From Fusibacter ferrireducens (GTDB lineage: Bacteria; Bacillota; Clostridia; Peptostreptococcales; Acidaminobacteraceae), in the NCBI RefSeq assembly GCF_015352425.1, contig NZ_JADKNH010000004.1, positions 144,013 through 208,012 on the forward strand: a stretch of 64,000 bases of DNA, read 5' to 3'. Within the stretch, counting starts at the first letter, position 1. Every line of letters starts with the position of its first letter. Made by a program: the position numbers and the translations under genes. The notes beneath the pieces are model-generated. The model was not told the origin of the DNA, ran no database searches, and saw nothing but the letters and a program-made list of their open reading frames with translations. Below, piece by piece: positions 8,193-17,961 of the stretch.

Positions 8193-8322
8193 CGCCGCTT
8201 TTGGCTCAAATCTTGTTGTATAACAACATTTGAGTCATCATTTGATGTCTCAAACCGATTTTCGCTTACGCTGTTTGAGGTTGAACACCCCCTCATCACA
8301 GCTTTTGGCTCAAATCTTGTTG
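8148..8322 (-). repeat. Second array of the 102-bp repeat family (one short and one full unit, inverted)
   Basis: This stretch is the same sequence as the 3763-4141 array in the opposite orientation: a short unit at about 8148-8217 and a full unit at about 8223-8322. Read on the minus strand the order is full then short, as at the end of the first array. The short unit has the same central deletion as unit four of the first array. The array overlaps the last codons of ohrR. Confidence 0.85.
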
Positions 8323-8336
8323 TTTTATTAAAAAAA

Positions 8337-8363
8337 GCAATACTCTTAAAATAAGAGTATTGC
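8337..8363. terminator. Bidirectional rho-independent terminator
   Basis: GCAATACTCTTA pairs perfectly with TAAGAGTATTGC across a 3-base loop. The A-run before the stem gives a T tract on the minus strand, so it ends the LUD-domain gene and probably also ohrR. Confidence 0.8.
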
Positions 8364-8384
8364 TGTAAGTTCAGGTTGAGAGGC

Positions 8385-9026
8385 TTAATAGCCAATGGGT
8401 TCGCCAACGATAATCACATGGATTCTGTCTTTAGTACGCTGATATCTGGTGGTGACATAATGACAGCAGATACGGCCTGGACTCATGCAGTCCTGACATT
8501 CGCCTGTGACCACACAAGGTGTATTACAGTTAAGTCTTGAACAATTGGATGGCGCTGCAATTTGCCTGTTACGATGAACGGCTTCATCCAGATTTCTAAC
8601 GAGCTTATTGATACCAGCGATGACGATGACTCGATCTGGACCATAAGTGAGCGCAGCAACACGGTTACCGCTGCCGTCTACGTTATAGAGTTCTCCATTT
8701 TCCGTAAGTGCGTTGGTACTCATGAGATAGGCATTTGCAGAAAACGCACTTCTATGAACTTGTTTTATTTCTTCCGGTGTCAGATTAGGTGCGTATCGAT
8801 CCAGAAACTCATATTCACCTGAGCGCAAGAGTTCAAAAATATCGGTTTCAAACAAGGTTTGAGAGCCACCCACTGCAACACGATCTCCAGGGGAGAGCAG
8901 TGACTTTATGAGCGGTTTTAACTCAGCGATGGATTCGATGTAATGTCCCTTCATTTGGTTTTTTTCAAGATTTTTAAGTGTACGATCAATTTTGAGCGAC
9001 ATGATTTTGTTTGTATTATGATCCAT
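8385..9026 (-). CDS. LUD-domain protein (LutC/YkgG-like)
   Basis: A 213-residue protein of the LUD (DUF162) family. SPGDRVAVGGSQTLFET is the typical glycine-rich core, and AYLMSTNALTENGELYNVDGSGNR the conserved central block. A Cys-rich C-terminal part (SNCSRLNCNTPCVVTGECQDCMSPGRICC pattern, six or more Cys) could bind metal. The ATG at 9026 is chosen because GGAGG lies eight bases before it; a longer TTG start at 9038 would bury that site. Family members take part in lactate oxidation with LutA/LutB, but neither is adjacent, so the role here is unknown. Confidence 0.8.
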   Translation of the reverse strand: MDHNTNKIMSLKIDRTLKNLEKNQMKGHYIESIAELKPLIKSLLSPGDRVAVGGSQTLFETDIFELLRSGEYEFLDRYAPNLTPEEIKQVHRSAFSANAYLMSTNALTENGELYNVDGSGNRVAALTYGPDRVIVIAGINKLVRNLDEAVHRNRQIAAPSNCSRLNCNTPCVVTGECQDCMSPGRICCHYVTTRYQRTKDRIHVIIVGEPIGY

Positions 9027-9208
9027 AAGAACCTCCAATAGAATCGCGTGGTATAGTTTATCATCTTTATTGTAAGCAATTGATAAAAGAAAAGCAACCG
9101 CTATAAGTGTTCATAGAAAATTTAAGGTTTATGAGCGAATACAATATAAAAATAGTGTATAATGAGTTTGTGAAAAGGTGTAAACTCTATAGAAAAGGAT
9201 GAAAACTC

Positions 9209-11551
9209 ATGAAGAAATGTTCTGTATGTAATAAAAATGTTGCGATGATGCGCACCGCTAAAATAGAAAACGGCAAAACTGAATATATAGATTTATGCCT
9301 CGAATGCGCTGAGAAGATGGGTTATCCTGTTATGGACGAGATCATGAATCAAATTAATCTCAGTCCTGAAGAAATGGATAATCTGTCTAAACAAATGAAT
9401 AAGCTCTTCGATAATATCTCACAGGATGAAGATAATCCGCTTATGAATTTGATGAATTTTGATCAAGAAGGTCTGGATGCTGACGAGACTTACGAAGATT
9501 ATGAAATTCAAGAAGATGATGAATATGAAAAAGGGATCGATGATTACGATCGTGGTGAAGATATTGGGGCAGAAGATGTGGAAGATTCAGAACCACAAGA
9601 GGCCCAAAACAATCGCAAATCCGGACGCAAGGCGAAGAAGATCAAATTGAAATCTTTATCAAAATATGGTGCCAACTTAATAGAGAAAGCTCAAAATGGT
9701 GAAATTGATCGCATTATCGGTCGCAATCGAGAAATAGATAGAGTAGTTCAAATACTAAATAGAAGAAGTAAAAATAATCCAATTTTATTGGGAGAACCAG
9801 GCGTGGGCAAAACAGCCATAGCAGAAGGTCTTGCAGTGAGAATTGTCGATAAGCAAGTACCCGAAAAATTGCTGGATACTGAAATTTATCTTTTGGATAT
9901 GACTGCTATCGTGGCAGGGACACAATTTAGAGGGCAATTTGAAGGTCGCATGAAGGCGATTATCAATGAAGCCAATCAACATGGCAATGTGATTTTGGTG
10001 ATTGATGAAGTGCATAACATCATGGGCGCAGGAGAAGTTCATGGTGGTGTTATGAATGCCGCTAATATTTTAAAACCTGCACTTGCGCGTGGTGAAGTTC
10101 AAATCATCGGTGCTACGACTATGGAAGAGTATAGAAAGCATATTGAAAAAGATGCAGCACTTGAAAGGCGTTTCCAACCTGTAATTGTAGAGGAACCCAA
10201 TATAGCGGATAGCATAGAAATTCTCATGGGCATTAAGGATTACTATGAGCGTTTTCATAAAGTGATTATTTCTGATGAAGTCATTGAAGCCGCTGTGAAG
10301 CTTTCAGAACGCTATATTACGGATCGCTTTTTACCCGACAAGGCCATTGATGTTATCGATGAAGCTGGATCGAGAGCTAATCTCAAAAATCACGGTTTGG
10401 TGGAAGTGAAAGCACTTGAAGACGAGCTTGCACGACTTGAAGATATTAGAGAAGATGCCATTGAGCGCGATCTCTTTGAAAAGGCAGCTGAGTTGAGAGT
10501 GGATGAACTCAAACTACAGGAAAAGATAGATCGCATTAAGAAAGCTTCAAATGAGGTCAATTTAACAGTTGAAGATGTGGCATATGTCATAGAAGCATGG
10601 ACCAAGATTCCCGTTCAGAAAATAACGGAAGAAGAAGCAGAAAAACTTATAGAACTTGAAAACAGATTACATCGTCGCGTAATTGGGCAAGAACATGCGA
10701 TTGAGTCCATTGCCAAGGCCATTAGACGTAACCGTTCAGGATTCCGTAAGAAGAGAAAACCTGCATCGTTTGTATTTGTGGGACCTACAGGTGTTGGGAA
10801 AACAGAGCTTGCCAGAACGCTCTCAGAAGAGCTCTTTGGCACTGAAGATGCTATGATTCGAGTGGATATGTCTGAGTTTATGGAAAAGCATACGGTTTCA
10901 AAATTAATTGGTGCGCCTCCAGGCTATGTGGGTTATGAGCAAGGCGGACAACTCACTGAAAAAGTGAGACGCAATCCCTATTCGGTCATCCTTTTGGACG
11001 AAATTGAGAAAGCGCATCCCGATATTTTCAATGTGTTGCTGCAAATACTTGAAGACGGTAGATTGACAGATGGTCAGGGTCGAACTGTATTTTTTGAAAA
11101 CACGGTTTTGATTATGACATCTAATGTGGGCACTAATCTTAAATCCACAGGTATTGGTTTTGGAAGTGAAAGCGATCTTAAAACGGAAAATAAAATCAGA
11201 GAAATGCTTAAAGAAACATTTAAACCAGAATTCCTGAATCGAATCGATGACATCATTGTGTTTAGAACTCTTAAGAAAGAAGAACTCAGAAAGATTATCG
11301 ATTTGCAGCTTAATGAGGTAAGAGAAGAAGTCAGTGAAAAGCATATGACTCTAGAAGTCAGTGATGAAGTTAAGGCGCTTATTTTATCGGAAGGTTTTGA
11401 CGAGAAATATGGTGCAAGACCGCTTAGAAGGACGATTCAAAAACTTATTGAGGATGAAATTGCAGAACTCTACATCCGCAAGCTCATCAAAGATGGCATG
11501 ACTCTAAAAGCGATTTTAGAAAATCAAAAGGTTAAAATTGAACTCTCGTAG
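9209..11551 (+). CDS. clpE: ClpE/ClpC-type AAA+ unfoldase with N-terminal zinc finger
   Basis: A 780-residue Hsp100 protein. It starts with a four-Cys zinc finger (CSVCNKN and CLECAEK, residues 4-33), as in ClpE, in place of the double Clp_N domain of ClpC. An acidic linker runs to about residue 135. The first AAA domain has Walker [10 protein letters not shown]; a UVR-type coiled segment lies at about residues 410-435; the second domain has Walker [13 protein letters not shown] in STGIGFGSE matches the ClpP-docking loop, so it probably feeds a ClpP peptidase encoded elsewhere. No clear CtsR box was seen upstream. It is monocistronic. Confidence 0.85.
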   Translation: MKKCSVCNKNVAMMRTAKIENGKTEYIDLCLECAEKMGYPVMDEIMNQINLSPEEMDNLSKQMNKLFDNISQDEDNPLMNLMNFDQEGLDADETYEDYEIQEDDEYEKGIDDYDRGEDIGAEDVEDSEPQEAQNNRKSGRKAKKIKLKSLSKYGANLIEKAQNGEIDRIIGRNREIDRVVQILNRRSKNNPILLGEPGVGKTAIAEGLAVRIVDKQVPEKLLDTEIYLLDMTAIVAGTQFRGQFEGRMKAIINEANQHGNVILVIDEVHNIMGAGEVHGGVMNAANILKPALARGEVQIIGATTMEEYRKHIEKDAALERRFQPVIVEEPNIADSIEILMGIKDYYERFHKVIISDEVIEAAVKLSERYITDRFLPDKAIDVIDEAGSRANLKNHGLVEVKALEDELARLEDIREDAIERDLFEKAAELRVDELKLQEKIDRIKKASNEVNLTVEDVAYVIEAWTKIPVQKITEEEAEKLIELENRLHRRVIGQEHAIESIAKAIRRNRSGFRKKRKPASFVFVGPTGVGKTELARTLSEELFGTEDAMIRVDMSEFMEKHTVSKLIGAPPGYVGYEQGGQLTEKVRRNPYSVILLDEIEKAHPDIFNVLLQILEDGRLTDGQGRTVFFENTVLIMTSNVGTNLKSTGIGFGSESDLKTENKIREMLKETFKPEFLNRIDDIIVFRTLKKEELRKIIDLQLNEVREEVSEKHMTLEVSDEVKALILSEGFDEKYGARPLRRTIQKLIEDEIAELYIRKLIKDGMTLKAILENQKVKIELS

Positions 11552-11655
11552 AGGGCAGATAAAATAATTTAGTCGTGTGTGCATTTCATTGATGGCTTTA
11601 AAATAATAAACAATAAAGGTTTATTAGAAAACAATTTATAGGTATGTGAAATTAG

Positions 11656-11741
11656 AGAAGCTGAACCATTCACTTTTGCAGGAGCTCCGCAGGCGTAACG
11701 CCGAGGACTGGTCTCCAAAGCAAGTGATGTGTTCAGCTTCT
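11656..11741. terminator. Long imperfect hairpin between convergent genes
   Basis: AGAAGCTGAACCATTCACTT pairs with AAGTGATGTGTTCAGCTTCT with a few mismatches. The interior holds GGAG/CTCC and GGCG-TAA-CGCC stems. It lies between the clpE stop and the convergent dsdA stop. Like the 6785-6871 hairpin it is longer than a usual terminator and has no long T run. Confidence 0.5.
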
Positions 11742-11787
11742 GTTAGTTTATTGAGTGCTTATTTTATAAGTCTATGGTGTCATGAGA

Positions 11788-13128
11788 TTAAAGCGTCATG
11801 AGATCAGAATTTTGACCTTTGGCAATATCTGCCTTCATGATCTCTTCTGGAACAAGATTACCACCTGTTGCCCATGAGAGGTGTGTACAGTTTTCCATCT
11901 TGTCTAATAAATTATGGTCTTTTAGATAATTGAAACCAGGCGTATCATAGAAAAGCTTAATCGGACCAATGGCACCTGCCAGTGCTGAAGGTTCTAGACT
12001 CAGCTTTTGAGACTCAGCCATAAGATAGAGCATACGATAAAGTTTTTCATCTGAAACAGTGTAGATACCGCTTAGAAGAGGACTCATAACTCTGCCCACA
12101 AGTTTTGAAGGTCTGCCAACAGCCAATCCATCTGCGATGGTTTTATTATCAAGGCCAATGTCGTTTACTGAAATGGCATCATATTTTCCAGTGGACATCC
12201 CTAGCATCATACATGGAGCATGTGTAGGTTCTGCAAAGAAGACGTGTACAGCATCGCCATATATGAGCTTTAGAGCATAGGCGATACCACCGGGAGCGCC
12301 ACCAACGCCACACGGCAAATAAGCAAAAAGTGGATGATCTTCATCAATGAGACGTCCAATTTTAGCAAATTGTTCTTTGAGTCTAAGCACAGCAACGGCA
12401 TATCCAGTAAAGAGATCCAGTGAATTCTCATCATCAATAAAATGACAATATGGATCAAGATCAGCCATTTTACGGCCTTCTTCAACCGCTTTTGAATAAT
12501 CAGAATCATAGAGAATCACATTGGCGCCTCTATCTCTTAACATCTGGATTTTCCACGGTTTGGCATCATGTGACATGTGTACGTTGACTTTAAAGCCCAG
12601 AGCACGACTGATGGTGCCAATGCTGAGGCCTAAGTTTCCGGTGGAGCCCACTGCAATTGAATACTTTGAAAGATGCGCTTTGACGGGTTCGGATAAGAAC
12701 TTATCATAGGAGTCTGACAAAGTGATGAGCCCAGCTTCAAGTGCAACTTTTTCTGCGAATTTGATGACTTCGTAGACGCCACCTCTGGCCTTGATAGACC
12801 CTGCAATTGGCAGGTGGCTGTCTGCTTTTAGAAACCAATCGCCTAAGATGCGACCGCCGATAAAAGTGATGACTGATTTTTGGTAGTTTTCTATAGAAAC
12901 CAGAGGTGATTCAATAATACCGTTGGATGCTTTTGTCTCTTCAAATGCAGCCTCAAAAAAAGGTGCAAATCGTCTAAGTCTTGCATCTGCATCTTCAATT
13001 TCGCTAAGAGTAGGAAAATGAACGGGCAGTTTATCTATCACTGAAGTTGCTTCTGAAAAAGGTTTGAAGTTTGGATTAATCCAAAGCGCTTCATTGTAAG
13101 ATTTGAGATGATCCATTACATTAATCAT
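11788..13128 (-). CDS. dsdA: D-serine ammonia-lyase (D-serine dehydratase)
   Basis: A 446-residue PLP enzyme of the DsdA family, which converts D-serine to pyruvate and ammonia. The PLP lysine is in GSIKARGGVYEV (about residue 112-123), the phosphate-binding Gly-rich loop in GSTGNLGLSIG, and PCGVGGAPGG is the second conserved glycine loop. The length matches DsdA (about 440). The start has AAGGAGG before ATG at 13128. It is monocistronic, divergent from a membrane protein gene; no DsdC-type regulator or D-serine permease is adjacent. Confidence 0.92.
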   Translation of the reverse strand: MINVMDHLKSYNEALWINPNFKPFSEATSVIDKLPVHFPTLSEIEDADARLRRFAPFFEAAFEETKASNGIIESPLVSIENYQKSVITFIGGRILGDWFLKADSHLPIAGSIKARGGVYEVIKFAEKVALEAGLITLSDSYDKFLSEPVKAHLSKYSIAVGSTGNLGLSIGTISRALGFKVNVHMSHDAKPWKIQMLRDRGANVILYDSDYSKAVEEGRKMADLDPYCHFIDDENSLDLFTGYAVAVLRLKEQFAKIGRLIDEDHPLFAYLPCGVGGAPGGIAYALKLIYGDAVHVFFAEPTHAPCMMLGMSTGKYDAISVNDIGLDNKTIADGLAVGRPSKLVGRVMSPLLSGIYTVSDEKLYRMLYLMAESQKLSLEPSALAGAIGPIKLFYDTPGFNYLKDHNLLDKMENCTHLSWATGGNLVPEEIMKADIAKGQNSDLMTL

Positions 13129-13237
13129 GTCTGTGCCTCCTTAAGAAATCATAGTTATCACATCAATCATATCAGACAATATATCAAATATAAAGATAGA
13201 TTTATCATTTAAATGTCATATTGAAGAAATATAAATA

Positions 13238-13246
13238 TGCTATAAT
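13238..13246 (+). promoter_or_regulatory. Extended -10 promoter for the 170-residue membrane protein
   Basis: TGCTATAAT is a perfect TGn-TATAAT extended -10 element 41 bases upstream of the start codon. No good -35 is present, as is usual for this promoter class. Confidence 0.5.
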
Positions 13247-13286
13247 AAAGTCATATTAGGACTTATTATCAAAAGGAGAGGTATGT

Positions 13287-13799
13287 ATGAGACAATCAAA
13301 TTTTCTTCAGCATAAACAAACCATACGGATGAGTATGAGTTTAATTCTCATTATTGGATTTTTCTTGCCTTGGTTTACAATGGACCCCAATTTCAGTATG
13401 TTTGCCACTTCAAAAGCGGGTTTTTCAGGAATGAGCCTTGTCATGGGGATTAATTTTGCGGTACAGATGATCAATGCCTTTGGGACGGCATATAATTTTC
13501 CGGCATCGGCAAATGTGATCTATCTTGGCTATTTGTTGTTGTTGATACCTCTATTGGGCGTCATAGCGATTATACTGAGTGGATTGAGACATAAATGGGG
13601 CTACCGATTGCATTTAATTCAGTATGCCTTTGCACTCTTCGTATTTATAGCGATCATTATTGTGACTAACATCAATGCAGAAATGAGAGAACTCGTTGGA
13701 AACGTCACCAACACTGGATTCGGATTTTACTTGTGTTTAATTGTTTCATTGGCAGGGATTGTCTATTCTATTTATGAATGGAGAAAAGGGAAGCGTTAA
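13287..13799 (+). CDS. Hypothetical four-to-five-helix membrane protein
   Basis: A 170-residue protein with hydrophobic segments at about residues 16-34, 52-68, 77-98, 108-131 and 143-162. The loop after the first helix (TMDPNFSMFATSKAGFSGMS) is polar and presumably outside. No family is recognised with confidence. The start has AAAGGAGAGG upstream and its own extended -10 promoter. It is followed by a terminator, so it is monocistronic. Confidence 0.7.
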   Translation: MRQSNFLQHKQTIRMSMSLILIIGFFLPWFTMDPNFSMFATSKAGFSGMSLVMGINFAVQMINAFGTAYNFPASANVIYLGYLLLLIPLLGVIAIILSGLRHKWGYRLHLIQYAFALFVFIAIIIVTNINAEMRELVGNVTNTGFGFYLCLIVSLAGIVYSIYEWRKGKR

Positions 13800-13907
13800 A
13801 CGGATTTATTACTGGAAATGGTTTTGTTCTAGGCAATGCTGTTCAACCTGTTTTATCTCGTTGGGCGAGAACAAACTATGCAAAATAATATATTCTTTAC
13901 ATGACAA

Positions 13908-13944
13908 AAAAGATGATTTTGATTTATTCAAAATCATCTTTTTA
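13908..13944. terminator. Rho-independent terminator
   Basis: AAAGATGATTTTGA and TCAAAATCATCTTT form a 14-bp stem with a short loop followed by TTT. A-run before the stem gives a T tract on the minus strand too, where it would lie beyond the hydA stop. Confidence 0.8.
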
Positions 13945-13998
13945 AATGGTGTTAGAAACTTGAAAGTGTATTGAAAAGCATAACTTGCAGCGGATGAA

Positions 13999-15735
13999 TC
14001 AAATTTTTTCCTTAGGCACATAATGCGTATGAAGCAGTTCATGTGCTTTATGACTGTTTGGTTTGCCTAGGAACTCATCATAGAGTTTCTTAATATAAGG
14101 ATTTTCATGTGATTTTCTAAGCACCTTATTGCGATCTTCTTGATAAATTGCAGCCTGTCTCTTCTTGATAATTTCCATGTCCCCGTGATGGTATGGTTGA
14201 CCACCACCGCCAATACAGCCTCCTGGGCATGCCATGATTTCAATGGCATCAAAGTGAGAGGTGCCAGCTTGAATTTCTTCAAGGAGTTTTCGAGCGTTGC
14301 CGAGACCATGAGCAATGCCAATTCTGAGATTGAGATCGCCAATTTGTACATGGCCTTCACGAATCCCTTCAAAACCCCTTAGTTGTTCAAAGTCTACCTT
14401 TTCAAGCGTTTCATTGGTAATCCATTCATAAGCAGTTCTAACCGCAGCTTCGATGACGCCGCCAGTTGTACCGAAGATGACAGAAGCGCCGGTACTCTCG
14501 CCGAGGATGGAATCAAAATCACTTTCAGGCAATCCTGCATAATCAACAGCGGCTTCTTTAAGCATAAGGCCCAGCTCACGTGTGGTGATGACGATGTCAA
14601 CATTGTTGTTCTCATCTTTAGTGAGTTCTGGTCTTGCAGCTTCTGCTTTTTTGGCAAGGCAAGGCATAACGGAAACCACGACGATATCCTCAGGGTCCAT
14701 ATTCATTTTTTCAGCATAGTAGCTTTTCACAATGGCACCGAGCATGATCTGTGGTGATTTACAGGTGGATGGAATATCTAGAAGATCAGGGAATTGATGC
14801 TCGAAGAATTTAACCCATGCAGGGCAGCAACTTGTGAGCATTGGCAATCGACCACCGTTTTGGATTCTGTGAATTAATTCAGAAGCTTCTTCCATAATGG
14901 TAAGATCAGCCCCAAAATCGGTATCAAATATAGCATCGAAGCCGAGACCTCTGAGCGAACTCACCATTTTGCCTGTGCTAATGGTACCCGCAGGCATGTC
15001 AAAGAGTTCCCCAATGGCAACACGCACAGCTGGAGCCACTTGAACCACCACGTGTTTTTTAGGATCGTTTAGCATATCCCAAACTTTATCGGTGTTATTG
15101 ACTTCAGTGAGGGCCGCTGTAGGGCAGACTGCCACACATTGACCGCAGTAAGTACAGGAAGTGTCCACCATATCTAGGTTGAAAGCAGGACCGACAAAGA
15201 CATCAAATCCTCTGTTCACAGCAGACAAGATGCCGCAGGTTTGGACCTCGTTGCACATGGTTTCACAGCGACGGCACATGACGCATTTATTGGGATCCTT
15301 GACGAGCGAGAAAGAAGAGGTATCTTTAGCGTAGTTCATCTTTTCACCGTTATATCTGATTTCGCGAATGCCGAGATCAGAGGCCAATGCCTGTAGATCA
15401 CATTCCAAATTTTTTGGACAAACGAGACAATCGTAAGGATGATTTGAGAGCAAGAGTTCCACAGCCATCCTTCTTGCCGTGATAGAACGAATATTATCCG
15501 TCCTGATGACCATGCCATCTGTACATAGCTCTGAACATGATGGCACAAGAGCCGGCCGTCCTTCGACTTCTACCATGCAGACGCGGCATGAAGCCGTTTG
15601 ATTCACAATGCCAAATTCATGAAGATTGAGATGGCATAACGTCGGTATTTTTATGTTAACTTGTTTGGTTGCTTCTAGAATAGTAGTGCCTTCAGAAACT
15701 TGTAAATCTAGGTCATTTATTTTGATATTAAGCAT
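13999..15735 (-). CDS. hydA: [FeFe] hydrogenase catalytic subunit (HydA of a multimeric NAD(P)-linked type)
   Basis: A 578-residue protein. In order: an N-terminal [2Fe-2S] domain (CHLNLHEFG, CRVCMVEVEG, C), a His-Cys cluster region (HPYDCLVCPKNLEC), two [4Fe-4S] motifs (CVMCRRCETMC and CTYCGQCVAVCP), and the H-cluster domain with TSCCPAW, MPCLAKKAEA and MACPGGCIGGGGQP. It reduces protons or oxidises H2 in the cytoplasm. The ATG at 15735 is used; a TTG at 15741 is better spaced from the AAGGGGG site and would add two residues. It is the last gene of the hydC-orf131-hydB-hydA operon, typical of electron-bifurcating HydABC enzymes. Confidence 0.92.
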   Translation of the reverse strand: MLNIKINDLDLQVSEGTTILEATKQVNIKIPTLCHLNLHEFGIVNQTASCRVCMVEVEGRPALVPSCSELCTDGMVIRTDNIRSITARRMAVELLLSNHPYDCLVCPKNLECDLQALASDLGIREIRYNGEKMNYAKDTSSFSLVKDPNKCVMCRRCETMCNEVQTCGILSAVNRGFDVFVGPAFNLDMVDTSCTYCGQCVAVCPTAALTEVNNTDKVWDMLNDPKKHVVVQVAPAVRVAIGELFDMPAGTISTGKMVSSLRGLGFDAIFDTDFGADLTIMEEASELIHRIQNGGRLPMLTSCCPAWVKFFEHQFPDLLDIPSTCKSPQIMLGAIVKSYYAEKMNMDPEDIVVVSVMPCLAKKAEAARPELTKDENNNVDIVITTRELGLMLKEAAVDYAGLPESDFDSILGESTGASVIFGTTGGVIEAAVRTAYEWITNETLEKVDFEQLRGFEGIREGHVQIGDLNLRIGIAHGLGNARKLLEEIQAGTSHFDAIEIMACPGGCIGGGGQPYHHGDMEIIKKRQAAIYQEDRNKVLRKSHENPYIKKLYDEFLGKPNSHKAHELLHTHYVPKEKI

Positions 15736-15757
15736 CTTCAAAAGAATACCCCCTTCT

Positions 15758-17551
15758 TTATGGTTTGATGACTGCGTCGAATTTACACGCTGTATAGCAT
15801 GCGCCACAAGCAATACACTGTTCCTCGTTAATGACGTGTTTTTGCTTTGGCTTACCTTCGATACAACTTACTGGACAAACTCTCGCACAGGCCGTACAGC
15901 CGATGCATTTTTCTTCATCAATTTTATATTTGGCAAGAGCTTTACATGCACCAGCAGGACAACGTTTATCCTGAATATGTGCAAGATATTCGTCATAGAA
16001 GTATTCAAGTGTGCTCAGTACAGGATTTGGCGCAGTTTGACCAAGACCGCATAATGCACTGTCTTTAATCATTATACCTAGGTTTCGAAGTTTAGTGATA
16101 TCTTCCATAGTGCCTTCACCAGTGGTAATTTTATCTAAAATTTCATACATTCTCTTAGTGCCTAGTCGACATGGTGTACATTTGCCACAGGATTCATCTT
16201 GTGTAAAATCTAAGTAGAATTTCGCAATGTTGACCATGCAGTCATCTTCGTCCATGACGATCATGCCACCAGAGCCCATCATGGAGCCGATGGATTTTAA
16301 ACTTTCATAATCAATAGGTGTATCCAAATCCAATTTGGTGATGACGCCACCAGATGGGCCACCTGTTTGAACCGCTTTGAATTCTTTACCGCCGATGATC
16401 CCTCCGCCGATGTCATAGATAATTTCTCTTAGGGTCGTTCCCATTGGCACTTCCACAAGGCCTACATTGTTCACTTTACCTGCAAGGGCAAAAACTTTTG
16501 TGCCTTTTGACTGCTCTGTACCAATACTGCTGAACCATTCAGCACCTTTTAAAATAATAGGAGCAATGTTGGCATAAGTCTCTACATTATTAACGCTTGT
16601 CGGTTTTTTATGATAACCTTGGATAGATGGGTAAGGTGGCTTTTTAGTGGGTTCACCACGACTGCCTTCCACAGAGTGAATAAGTGCTGTTTCTTCACCG
16701 CAGACGAATGCACCTGCACCTAATTTGATCTCGATGTCAAAGTTGAAGTCAGAACCAAAGATGTTCTCGCCGAGCAAACCAAATTCTTTAGCTTGTTCCA
16801 TAGCCACTTGAAGTCTGGAGATGGCAAGGGGATACTCAGCGCGGATATAGATGATCCCTTTGCTTGCGCCAATGGCGTATCCTGCAATTGCCATGGCTTC
16901 AAGGACAGAATGTGGATCACCTTCAAGGATAGAACGGTCCATAAAGGCACCAGGATCACCTTCATCTGCATTACAGATAACATATTTTTGATCTGCAACA
17001 GGTTTACGTGTGAGCTCCCATTTGAGACCTGTGGAGAATCCGCCGCCACCACGGCCTCTAAGACCGCTAGCTTTAACGATTTCTATAACCTGTTCAGGTG
17101 TTTTTTCAGCTAAAACCTTGCCAAGTGCTTCGTAGCCATTGAAGGCGATGTATTCATTGATATCTTCTGGGTTGATTAGACCACAGTTCCTAAGGGCGAT
17201 TCGATATTGTTTTTTATAAAAGCTCATCTCATCATGTTTAGCAAGATTAACTTGAGTTTCTGGTTCTTTATAGAGTAATCTTTCAACGGTTCTGCCCTTT
17301 ATGATATGTTCGTTGATAATTTCATCGATATCATCAAGCCCTACCTGAACATAAAAGACATTATCCGGATGAACTTTGATGATAGGGCCTTGACCGCAAA
17401 AACCGAAGCACCCCGTTTTAACCACATTGACTTCTTGATCATAGCCTTTCTCTACTAATTTACTCTTCAACAAATCTACCATTTCAAGGCTCTGTGCAGA
17501 AACACAACCCGTACCGCCACAGACCATTATGTGCGTTCTTTCTATAGCCAT
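15758..17551 (-). CDS. hydB: NADH-binding hydrogenase subunit (HydB, NuoF-like)
   Basis: A 597-residue flavoprotein. The N-terminal thioredoxin-like [2Fe-2S] domain has CGGTGC and GCFGFCGQGP. The central NuoF part has GRGGGGFSTGLKWE (NADH/FMN) and NADEGDPGAFMDR. The [4Fe-4S] site is ESCGKCTPCRLGT. A C-terminal ferredoxin domain has CIGCTACARVCP and CIACGACYTAC. This exact order is that of HydB in bifurcating hydrogenases such as the Thermotoga and Clostridia types. The start is backed by AAGGAGGGG. It is followed 22 bases later by hydA. Its flavin is the likely site of electron bifurcation between NADH and ferredoxin. Confidence 0.92.
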   Translation of the reverse strand: MAIERTHIMVCGGTGCVSAQSLEMVDLLKSKLVEKGYDQEVNVVKTGCFGFCGQGPIIKVHPDNVFYVQVGLDDIDEIINEHIIKGRTVERLLYKEPETQVNLAKHDEMSFYKKQYRIALRNCGLINPEDINEYIAFNGYEALGKVLAEKTPEQVIEIVKASGLRGRGGGGFSTGLKWELTRKPVADQKYVICNADEGDPGAFMDRSILEGDPHSVLEAMAIAGYAIGASKGIIYIRAEYPLAISRLQVAMEQAKEFGLLGENIFGSDFNFDIEIKLGAGAFVCGEETALIHSVEGSRGEPTKKPPYPSIQGYHKKPTSVNNVETYANIAPIILKGAEWFSSIGTEQSKGTKVFALAGKVNNVGLVEVPMGTTLREIIYDIGGGIIGGKEFKAVQTGGPSGGVITKLDLDTPIDYESLKSIGSMMGSGGMIVMDEDDCMVNIAKFYLDFTQDESCGKCTPCRLGTKRMYEILDKITTGEGTMEDITKLRNLGIMIKDSALCGLGQTAPNPVLSTLEYFYDEYLAHIQDKRCPAGACKALAKYKIDEEKCIGCTACARVCPVSCIEGKPKQKHVINEEQCIACGACYTACKFDAVIKP

Positions 17552-17563
17552 AGTTTCCCCTCC

Positions 17564-17959
17564 TTACAATGCACTGTTAAACGTTTTAATAAGCACATGA
17601 TCATCGATGATGATACCTTGTTTAATGTATTTCTCCACGATGTCTTTTACCGTTGCTCTATCGACATTACCGTAGATAATAGGCTGCTTACCAGGCATAT
17701 TAACCTGAACAGTAGGTTCACTATGACAATACCCCATACATCCAACTTGTACAACTTTGATATGATCGATGGATTCAGCACTGATAATGTTCACAAATTC
17801 GTTGAGCACTTCACGACTACCTGCTGCAATACCACAAGTTGCCATGCCTACGAGAATTTCGATTGTTTGGTCTTCGGAATCACCCGATTCACGAAGTTTT
17901 ACTTTTTTGATTTGATTATCGCGGATTTTTTTGAGTTCATCTAAAGATTTAATGGGCAT
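17564..17959 (-). CDS. [2Fe-2S] thioredoxin-like ferredoxin of the hydrogenase operon
   Basis: A 131-residue protein with MATCGIAAGS and GCMGYCHSEP, the CxxxxC...CxxxC pattern of thioredoxin-like [2Fe-2S] ferredoxins. A charged helical N-terminus of about 35 residues precedes the domain. It sits between hydC (two bases upstream) and hydB (12 bases downstream), so it is translationally coupled. Similar small ferredoxin genes accompany hydrogenase operons in several Clostridia. It may deliver electrons between subunits, or be an extra subunit; its exact role is not known. Confidence 0.8.
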   Translation of the reverse strand: MPIKSLDELKKIRDNQIKKVKLRESGDSEDQTIEILVGMATCGIAAGSREVLNEFVNIISAESIDHIKVVQVGCMGYCHSEPTVQVNMPGKQPIIYGNVDRATVKDIVEKYIKQGIIIDDHVLIKTFNSAL

Positions 17960-17961
17960 GT

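Noticed and set aside
8174-8407. 77-codon minus-strand frame between ohrR and the LUD gene
   Set aside because: It is made of the 102-bp repeat and the terminator; no ribosome binding site.
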